A stretch of 64,000 nucleotides of DNA from Dermacentor variabilis (Eukaryota; Arthropoda; Arachnida; Ixodida; Ixodidae). Numbering within the stretch: position 1 is the stretch's first letter; each line of letters begins with the position of its first letter. Where the stretch lies: assembly GCF_050947875.1 (NCBI RefSeq), contig NW_027460291.1:22031368-22095367 (forward strand), in the 5' to 3' direction. The notes beneath the pieces are model-generated. The model saw nothing but the letters and a program-made list of their open reading frames with translations, did not search any database and was not told the origin of the DNA. Made by a program: the position numbers and the translations under genes. Below are positions 56,336 through 64,000 of this stretch, piece after piece.

Positions 56336-57887
56336 TTTCATCTCAGCGTGCTCCTCAACCCCGGCCAACTCCCACACCCAACGGCAAGGTCCAAAATCTG
56401 GGGGACAGCAATTGGGATTGTCCTCCAGATACAACAGCCAGACCAAAATGCTCCTACCCTTGGCAAAGCTGCTCGGCAACAGGAGGCTGCATGCCAAGTG
56501 AAGCCGCAAGAAACCTGCCAACCCACAAATACTGTGCCTTTTGTGGCAGCAGACTGCGAGTTTGGGAAGTGAATTATAGACAATCGCTTTGGCTTCGCTT
56601 TTACGGTTTGTGAACGCCTGTAGTTTCTGGCGGATTTGCACAGTGCTCCAGCGCTTGCAATGCAGTGTCTCTGAGCAGTGTTTCCCGATTGTGAGTCATT
56701 CGACAACTTTTGCTTGTGTGCCAATTGTTGTGGATCCCTGTGCCGTGGTAAGGTGCCCCTGTTGCAGCGCCTTCACATACTCCGAGCACCCTACCCATCT
56801 TTTGCTTCTTCTCAATTGCATCTCGTAACTTCTGACAAAGCTGCAAATACTTCTATGAAGACACATTTCACTTTTGGGTTATGACCGATTCGTATGAAAG
56901 AAGGATCAACCAATTTGTTTTGTGTGTTGTGTCTCATTGTAACAAACATAAACGATGTTGCTTTTTAGAGTGCAGCTCTTAGGCGCCCATTCCTGCGGTG
57001 AGCACTAGCGTCAGCGTTGTCCCTCGTCACCAAGCGAACACAGACGCAGCGGGAGATGGAAGACAGTGATAGCGAACAAAGTGCGAGGCAGAAAGTGGAG
57101 GAGGAGTGTATGGTGAAAGGGTGAGAAGAAACGCATAGTGTTGTGCAAGGCGGACTTTGCGGCGATGATAGCTACGATATGGCGCCAGAGTAGCGCGCTT
57201 AGTTTGTATGGAAACAACGCGCTGCATGAGAGGAGGGACATGTGGCATGACAGTGGCATGTGACAGATTGTCCATGCCAGCTAATAAATTGCGAAATGAA
57301 AACATGTATAGAGCTGCACTGAAATTTCGCATTAGTGTGTATTGTAATCGTTGGTGAATTTTTTGTTGTTATAGTTATGTTGTAGGTCTTAACCGTTCAC
57401 AATACCTCTATGGGTAGCTGTGTTAGCCGGGGCAGCTATACTGCACCTTGTTTTTAAATCGTGACATGGTAGGACTCAAAAAATATGTTCGTCTTTGTTG
57501 CATGTACAGACTGGCGGCTACTAGCACTGACAGGGTTGCCTGGTGCCCCTCTCCTCAACCACACCCTCTGCTTCTTGACTTCGTCCACTCGAGAGTTGGA
57601 AATCCTAGTGATACTCCAGTGGTTACTGGCAAAAAGTAAAATGTTGTACAACATGATCAACAGATTTTTGAGGATCCTTTGTATACATCTTATAAAGAGT
57701 CCTAATGCATATTGCTGGACAGCTTGTTGAGTGTGCTGATTTTATCACACATAAGCTTTAATGGTTTTTAAAGCTTTTCTCAGTAATTTTATCACGGGGC
57801 CAAGTATGGAATACTTGTTTACTTGGTGCTATTTGGCAAAATTTTCCCAAGCTCTGAAAAAAAAAGCTGTGTTGTGCTGTGTTGCAG
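56336..57887. other. Intron sequence, no gene recognised
   Basis: Leads up to the acceptor GTGTTGCAG of the fourth visible mitoguardin exon. A GC-richer purine-rich block at about 57000-57240 looks like a dispersed repeat but I cannot assign it. Confidence 0.4.
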
Positions 57888-58022
57888 GTGGTGTGCCCAA
57901 CAGTGTATGATGTCGTGATTGACTATGTCCTCCTGGATGCCTTCGATGACCTGAGCAGCCCGCCGCAGTCAGTTGTGGCTGTTATCCAGAACCGGTGGCT
58001 GACCGCAGGGTTCAAGGAAACA
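57888..58022 (+). CDS. Miga: Mitoguardin, internal coding exon (fourth visible)
   Basis: The 135-bp exon has 45 codons and is phase 0 at both ends. The acceptor is TGTGTTGCAG (57887) and the donor is GTGAGT (58023). It encodes VVCPTVYDVVIDYVLLDAFD, then DLSSPPQSVVAVIQNRWLTA and GFKET. The core D-(A/E)-F-(E/D)-D-L-x-x-P-P-x-S-V-x-A-V-x-x-N-R-W-L-x-x-x-F-K-E-T is the most diagnostic stretch of the family and lies in the C-terminal domain implicated in lipid binding and membrane-contact work. This exon fixes the identification. The following exon, expected to start with an ALA.ACW-type block, is not found before 64000. Confidence 0.93.
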
Positions 58023-58837
58023 GTGAGTGTGCATGGCAATGGTGCGATCTATAAACAGTCTTTGCATAGAGCATGGGAATGAGACTGTCTATAGCACTGC
58101 AATGACTGTGAGTTCGGCTGGCTAGTCTGAAATCGTCACTGCACTGAGGTTGCTGCATTTGAACTCTTCCCAACGTATTCACGAGGCAACATTGACAAGG
58201 ATGACAGACGAAGCATGCACTGTGAATTCATTGTGCTATTAACCACCAGCTAGCTCGCACGCAAAACCGTAAGGAAATTTCATTCTTGTACCAGTGAAAT
58301 CTCTTTAAAAGTTTTGTTTCATATGCCATGTTCACATTTATGTATTTTAAACATGCTAACTAGTGCTTCAAGGTCTTTGCCTGCCTCAGTCAGTGAATTA
58401 TTATGCCCTCTAGATATACCAGCCCATTCTTCAGCTGATGATTAATTTTATTTTTGTAATGAGGTACACTTCAACTTCACTGTAACAAAAGAAAATAAAT
58501 GAGATGAATTAATTCATGTAACAAGCAAAAAAAATTTTTTCTGTTTTTTTTTTCTTTGCAGAGGAAATATTTTTTTTCTTCTGTGCAATTGCCAAAGTTG
58601 CAATGAGAAAATTAATCTAAGTTTTAGCTGGGGTTGCACATTATTGGATTAATATAAAATCTGCAAAACACTGGCTGATAAAAAAATGTCTGAATAATTT
58701 TGGGGTGCTAGTTGTGGTCACGTGACCGTGTCATGACTACATTTGTGGAAAAAAGTGTGCGAAAACGAAGCCATTCCTTGTGACAATGAACTCGTCACAT
58801 GGCCTACTCAGGAGCTGTCCTAAAGAAAAATTCAAAC
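58023..58837. other. Intron sequence, no gene recognised
   Basis: AT-rich, no domain-bearing frame. Confidence 0.4.
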
Positions 58838-58850
58838 AAACTGCTTTCAA

Positions 58851-59087
58851 ACCTGCTGTGGTTGCTCAGTGGCTATGGTGTTGGGCTGCTGAGCACGAGG
58901 TCGCAGGATCGAATCCCGGCCACGGCGGCCGCATTTCGATGGGGGCGAAATACTAAAACACCCGTGTGCTTAGATTTAGGTGCACGTTAAAGAACCCCAG
59001 GTGGTCAAAATTTCCGGAGTCCTCCACTACGGCGTGCCTCATAATCAGAAAGTGGTTTTGGCACGTAAAACCCCAATTATTATTATT
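58851..59087 (+). mobile_element. Ruka-like SINE with perfect target-site duplication
   Basis: An A box TTGCTCAGTGG (58862-58872) and B box GGATCGAATCC (58906-58916) precede the conserved body (CCGCATTTCGATGGGGGCGA, GCACGTTAAAGAACCCCAGG, TCCACTACGGCGTGCCTCAT) and an (ATT)n tail. It is flanked by identical 13-bp AAACTGCTTTCAA at 58838-58850 and 59088-59100. Intact boxes and an exact duplication mark it as the youngest SINE in the window. Confidence 0.93.
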
Positions 59088-59129
59088 AAACTGCTTTCAA
59101 CTATAAGCTGAGTCCACTCTTCTGCGTAT

Positions 59130-59539
59130 TGTCACGTAGTGACTGTGAAGAACACAGTAGCAAAAACTGTGTATTGCGAAACTAACTCTTTATTGGGTGA
59201 ACCTGTGCCCAGCAAAACAGGCTGCACTCAAAGCACAGTTGGCAGTTGTTGGAAAATCTGGTCTATGAGTCAAGCGCGTCGACTTTTATACGTGACTTGT
59301 CGAAGGTTCCAGCATGATAGCTGGTTCCCGCTTGCCCTCTAGAAAGTACTATACGATTCGTGTTGCCCACACAACCTGATTGCACAAGGTTCTGTGGGAA
59401 CATATGAAACAGATAGAATCAACGATAACATTTGCATAACTTCCAATCATGCAGGTGCATCTTGTGCTGAGTGATAACTTTAAGTTGTTAGCAGGTCGCA
59501 TCAATTCCTAAGAAAAAGATAAAAAAAGTACCACGTGCA
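59130..59539 (-). mobile_element. Solo LTR, diverged (copy C)
   Basis: Begins TGTCACGTAGTGACTGTGAA, like copies A (reverse) and B. It contains the same internal blocks (AACTCTTTATTGGGTGAACC, AACAGGCTGCACTCAAAG, GCGCGTCGACTTTTATACG) and a decayed end near AAGTACCACGTGCA. A TATA box in reverse lies at 59283-59290 and the polyadenylation signal in reverse at 59189-59194. The target duplication is no longer readable, so it is older than the other two copies. Confidence 0.75.
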
Positions 59540-59548
59540 CCTTCTTCA

Positions 59549-61043
59549 AGGGGCCCTGAAATGATATTGATATTGTACAAACATATTAAGTCGTTTGGGT
59601 TGGCCCCCTTCTGATCATTAAGTGATGCATTTAAGTGCTCTGCGTAAAGCGTGTAACTTATTATAATGTTTTAAAAATGTACATCGCTACTGGTCGCAAT
59701 ACGCCACTCCTCTGAGTTTCCAGGCACCCCAGATCAAGTGACACGAAGTGACTATATGACGCCAATAGGACGAGCTATCCGATTGGCTGCCCGGGGCACG
59801 TCATCAATAAGTTTTCCAACATTATCGTGAACAAATGTTGTTCGTAATAGTTGGAATGTTAGTTAATTTGTTTCAATAAAAAAGAAAGTAACAGAAAGAT
59901 AATCCACAAGGTCAATTTGTTACTACACTCAACACTTCTGGCACACAGCAAATGCTGTCTGCTTGTGTTACAATGTGCTGCGTGTTGACGCGGGCTGCAC
60001 GGTATGTGTTGGGCACGATCTGTCTTTTCGCGAACACCATAGTTCGCCCTTGCATTGTGGGCTGCAAATGTAGCGATCGGTGACATATCAAGCTGTGACA
60101 TTGTGTCCCTCTGCGAGGCAAACATGCGAGCGGAGTGGCTGCAGCACTGGTTGTCGGTATCTGATTGGCAGCAGCATATAAGCGTTTGTGGCCGTCACTT
60201 CACGCCAAAGGGTTACCATATACCACAATAGTGTTTCACATGTCCGACATTCGGGTTCATGCAAGCGCAAACATACTGGGACTGGGCATTTTATGGGATG
60301 AGCGGAGGCGCAAATGTGAATGGCCTGCATGGTGCAGCTACCTGGTGGCACAGAGTGCAACCAAACACGAAACTAATATAGCAGTAACAAAGAGTATTCT
60401 ACTTTGCTGCTGGTGTAAATTTTTGACAGAAGCGTAATCGTGAACACATTGTTTTTCTAAATGTTTAAAATGTTTTACACTTGGTTACAGCAATATTAGC
60501 TCTTTGTTTGGCTGGTTAAGCTTTGCACCACTAGGTGGCTGGACCGTGCACACAGATCAGTCCGCTCACGTACGTCTACGCTAAAGCTCCTTCATCACAG
60601 CGGTAGTAGTATGTAGGGGCTTTAGTTTACACATCTGCCCATCCGTCAAAACGCCCAGCTCGCCTGCATTTACCAGAATACCAGACGTGCTTGACACTGC
60701 AACAGAATGCTCGCAACACAAGCCGTTTTGATAGCTCTTGCTTGGGATCGGCTGCCAGGCGGCTAGCGGAGAGGTTGGAGAGGCTTCGTGCGCTGGCTCC
60801 AAGGCAACCGGAAGTAGACAACACAATTTCCCATCATGATACAGAACCAATGAAGGCGGAGCTTAGCCCTGATCACTCGACAAACGAGTTAAGGAGAAAA
60901 AGCATGGCTACGGAGGAGGGTAACTTGTAATCATCTGTAGCTCTCTTAATACGATACACTTCACATAAATTTTGTCGTGAATCTTTTACTGTAGATGTAC
61001 CCTACAAATCTACAAAATTTGTTTGAACCGTTTCAGTGACCCT
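59549..61043. mobile_element. TIR DNA transposon remnant with THAP relic
   Basis: The left end AGGGGCCCTGAAA (59549-59561) and the right end in reverse AGGGTCACTGAAA differ at two of 13 positions. TTCA flanks both ends (59545-59548 and 61044-61047). The interior of about 1.5 kb contains a THAP zinc-finger relic at 60051-60225. THAP domains start the transposases of P-element-like and Kolobok-like transposons (family knowledge), so this is probably a decayed copy of such an element. The 4-bp duplication would not suit P elements (8 bp) and might be chance. Confidence 0.5.
60051..60225 (+). pseudogene. THAP-domain relic
   Basis: The first frame has CIVGC (60051-60065), a C-x3-C start. The second frame reads MRAEWLQHWLSVSDWQ, then HISVCGRHFTPKGYH (60178-60222), the C-x2-H and F-T-P close of a THAP zinc finger. 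The spacing between the second Cys and the closing Cys, about 41 residues, fits C2CH THAP domains. A frameshift separates the halves. No downstream transposase domain is recognised. Confidence 0.55.
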
Positions 61044-61141
61044 TTCAAAAGCATCGTCCTGATGCTACAAGCACGAGAGCGAAAAACTAAGTGCACCTAG
61101 TAAAGAAAAACAACAAAGCAAGAAAGAAGCAAAGTCCTAAA

Positions 61142-62115
61142 GTTCGTCAACGGGTGTACGAAAGCTTAAGGTGCACCACGTGGACGACTTCAGGTAGTGT
61201 GCGGCACCGCTGTGAATGCAAAATGCCATCTGGAACAACCTCATAGTTCAGTGCACCATACATCGGATGATCTTGTAGGGTCCAAAGTAGCATCGCAAAA
61301 GTTTCTCATGAAGTTCTCGTCAGTGTGTTGGAGTCCAAACCCAAACATGGTCTCTGGGCTAGTATTCCACGTAGCGTCGTCAAAGATTGTAGCACTGGCT
61401 GTTGGTCCTCTGCTGGTTCTTCATGCAGCACAGGTGGGCTAGCTGTCTGACTTATTTGGTGCACTGGAGATAGGCTGCGACATTGAGGTTGTTTTTCTCT
61501 GTTAGGTGCGGCAGCATGGCATCGAGAGTCGTCATTGGGTTCCTTCCATAAACGAGCTTGAATGGTATGATATGTGTTGTTTCTTACACCGCCGTGTTAT
61601 AGGGAAGGACCGCATCCCAGGTCTTGTGTTTGACGTTGAAGTACTTGGCTAACATCTCAATGAGGGTATTATTCAGGTGCTCTGTAAATCCATTTTACTC
61701 CGGGTGGTAGGCAGTTGTCTTACGGTGACTTGTCTGGCTGTATTGCAGGATGGCTTGAGTAAGCTCTGTCGTATAAGCAGTTCCTGTGGCAGTGATCAGG
61801 ACTTCTGGGTCACAGTGTCATAACAGGATGCTCTTGACGAAGAATGTATCCACTTCAGCCACAGTACTTTGCGTAGGGCTTGCGTTTCAACGTAGCGGGT
61901 AACATAGTCGGTAACCACAACGATCCACTTATGTTGACACATATGTTGATGTCGGAAATGGCCCAAAAATGTCTATTCCAATTTGCTGAAAGGGTTAGCA
62001 TGGTGGCTCGATCTACTGCAGCAATCCCGCTGGCATTGTTTGTGGTGTCTTGCGTTGCTGGCAGTTTTGGCATGTTCTGACATAGATGGTAACGTTGGTG
62101 TTCAGGTGCGGGCCA
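61142..62115 (-). pseudogene. Dead gypsy integrase fragment, minus strand
   Basis: The minus-strand translation in pieces gives RTCQNCQQRKTP (zinc-binding C-x2-C), QIGIDIFGPFPTST (first Asp), HCDPEVLITATGTAYTTEL (the second catalytic Asp position is now Ala), TTAYHPE and NGFTEHLNNTLIEML (Glu), then a decayed C-terminus. Multiple stops and a missing catalytic Asp make it inactive. It is a third gypsy lineage, different from 1-756 and 6101-11345. Confidence 0.8.
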
Positions 62116-62370
62116 GCACAGTGAAGTCTCTATATAACGAGCTTCAGGGGACCGCAGTAAATTGTTCATTATTCTGAAAGATTGTTATTGTGAACGCCCC
62201 AAAATTAACCATTCTGTCTATCAGCTCATCAGTTCATAAATTGTCACCATGTGAGCTATCCATGAAAATGTCGCAGTTGGCTCTCGGCACCTGCTGTTGC
62301 TATTTCTTTTTTTTCATATATTCCTCTGCCATGCACCACCGAAGTACCGTATAGGGTGTATGCACTGAAG

Positions 62371-64000
62371 CTCGGCCGCATCGCGGCGCTGTGGTGTCTC
62401 GGCGCAGGTTGCCACATTTGTGGTTACACCTCAGCAGACGACAACATGTTCTGCTCGGTGTTTCTGTGCAAAGGCATCTTGTTTTATCACATGTGGTTCT
62501 GCTTCAACAAGAAAACTAGCATTAAATGTTTCACTGAATGTGCTGTGTGAACATGCAATATAATTAGCTTGGTGGTGCAGGTGTGAGCTTCGCCTAGATA
62601 TGTCAATCGATCTTTGAATATGCGCTCGTGGGTCCAGATGCATTAGCAGTGGATGGCGTGGTTCACGTGCTTCTTATAACAGGTCAAGAAACAAGCACAA
62701 CGATGTCAGCATTTGAGGGTGAGTTCCTATGACGTGCTTTATGGAGCCGAATGTGCAAACATGCATCTGCGATTCCGGCTGTGCAGGTACTGTGCGCTTG
62801 CATTGAGCTCTGTCGGGCTTCAGCAACAGCTCATATGAATGCTTGCATCGTCTCCTTCCTAAATGCATGAGGGTAGCTTTTACAGAGGAGGAAAGATGAG
62901 TTTTATCTATGCCGTGTTTAGTCATCCCAACACAAACCCATGCAGCCTACTAAGTGCGCAGCCGCAAGAACGCAAAGCTTGTGCCATCAGTAGGAAGTAA
63001 CCCTCGCTTTGGCACAGGAACGTATAAACGGTTCTGGTTCGGGCCTTGTTGTGGTGTTGAAATCAAGTTGACTGCGTGAAGCCTGAATCTGGGACATGGC
63101 CTTTTAAGAATGCGAAATCAGTGTAGTTCACTAGGCATGAAACGTCAACGAAGCGCGACACTGAGCTGCACTCTATTCAAAACATTGCAATCGCAACGAT
63201 TCAAGTGCGTAACTTGGAGAGTTCGATCACATCCCTTATCACAGAAGGTGAAACTTCTTTGTGATGATAACGTCATTGTCGTTCAAAAATGCGAAAAAGT
63301 TAGTCATATTAGCTAGTACACCTTTTTATCAGCGACATGTTCTAGTCGTCTCGAATCGACTGATCGACGGGCCAACGAATAGCAATAAGCCCCATTCCCA
63401 GCTTCATCATCACAGTTTCAGGCCTGCACGTCAATATGAATGCCGACAAAACCGCTAACACATGATTATGCTTTTACACCAGCCTGTGGAATACCGTGGT
63501 GATAAGCTGTTCATCTTTCTCTGTAAAGGGTACCTTTGTGCATTTAGGAAGAAGTCGCAGCAGGAATATGGGCTGTTGCATGTTGTCCGATAAAGTTCAA
63601 TACACTGTACGCTCGTAAACGCAGATGCTTGTTTCCACATTCGGCTACCCAAGCATGTCATAGGAACTCATCGTCGAATGTTGACATTGTTGTACTTGTT
63701 TCTTGACCTGCTAGAACAAGCGCCTGTAAACTAATGCTCCTTACCCACAAGTGCATACTCGGAGATCGATTGACATATTTAGGCGAAGCTCACACCTAAA
63801 CCACCAAGGTCACTATTGCACATTCACACAGCACATTCAGTTAAACATTTAATGCTAGTTTTCTTGTCGAAACGGGAACCACACGCAATAAAACAAGATG
63901 CATTTGCACAGCAACACCGGGCAGAAAACGTCATCTGCTGATGTGCAACCACAAATGTGGCAACCTGCGCCGAGGCACCGCAGCGCTGCGTTGCGGCTGA
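62371..64000. repeat. Long imperfect inverted repeat (arms over 500 bp), cut by window end
   Basis: 62371-62921 is similar to the reverse complement of 63484-64000 along its whole length. Shared blocks include CTCGGCGCAGGTTGCCACAT, AAGAAAACTAGCATTAAATG, GGTGTGAGCTTCGCCTA, ATATGTCAATCGATCT, AGGTCAAGAAACAAG and GAGTTCCTATGACRTGCTT. The spacer is about 560 bp and non-coding. The outer end of the right arm is beyond 64000. It could be a foldback-type transposon, long TIRs of a DNA element or two opposed copies of one repeat. Confidence 0.82.

Noticed and set aside
58023..64000. Next mitoguardin exon downstream
   Set aside because: No frame resembling the expected following block with an acceptor was found before the window end.
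1..64000. CRISPR arrays, rRNA genes, bacterial operons
   Set aside because: None seen. The tandem repeats present are LINE monomers, a gypsy RT duplication and a 132-bp duplication.

Overview
This is eukaryotic, intron-rich and transposon-rich DNA, most likely from a hard tick (Ixodida). The main clues are three tRNA-derived SINE copies and one fragment that match the tick SINE known as Ruka, a chelicerate-type mix of Ty3/gypsy, CR1-like and RTE-like retroelements, and many non-autonomous DNA transposons with TA or TTAA target duplications. I cannot name the species.

The one host gene I recognise is mitoguardin (Miga/FAM73), on the + strand. Four coding exons are visible at 3424-3496, 25084-25170, 49313-49411 and 57888-58022, with introns of about 21.6, 24.1 and 8.5 kb. 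Splice phases agree, and the four translations line up without gaps against the C-terminal half of animal mitoguardins as I remember them. The start and end of the gene lie outside the window, so almost everything else here is intron filling.

Layout: 1-870 is the 3' end of a gypsy-type element with an open integrase frame. 2812-3069 is a SINE. 6101-11345 is a decayed gypsy element (gag, protease, RT, RNase H, integrase). 12201-13454, 19878-20920 and 37351-39360 are pogo/Tigger-like TIR elements; the last is split by a second TIR family (37403-38360, sister copy at 16580-17533). 24266-24687, 46037-46456 and 59130-59539 are solo LTRs of one family. 25880-27108 is an RTE-like LINE relic. 28486-29395 is a piggyBac-like MITE. 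30035-35717 is a nearly complete CR1-like LINE on the minus strand. 39691-41245, 45158-48060, 50578-51690, 51863-52290 and 52335-52880 are further LINE fragments. 42007-43290 is the 5' end of another gypsy-like element. 59549-61043 is a TIR element holding a THAP-domain relic. 61142-62115 is a dead gypsy integrase. 62371-64000 is a long imperfect inverted repeat cut by the window end.

The most interesting object is the LINE at 30035-35717. Its first ORF carries a perfect 2A ribosome-skipping core (D-I-E-V-N-P-G-P, 33921-33944, minus) about 60 residues after an ATG and a hydrophobic stretch. The ORF is preceded by five 300-bp tandem monomers. Each is exactly 100 codons long, open in the same frame apart from one point stop, and carries the same in-frame ATG. 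This combines mouse-L1-like promoter monomers with a 2A-bearing leader. The window shows no CRISPR array, rRNA gene, intact tRNA gene or bacterial-type operon.
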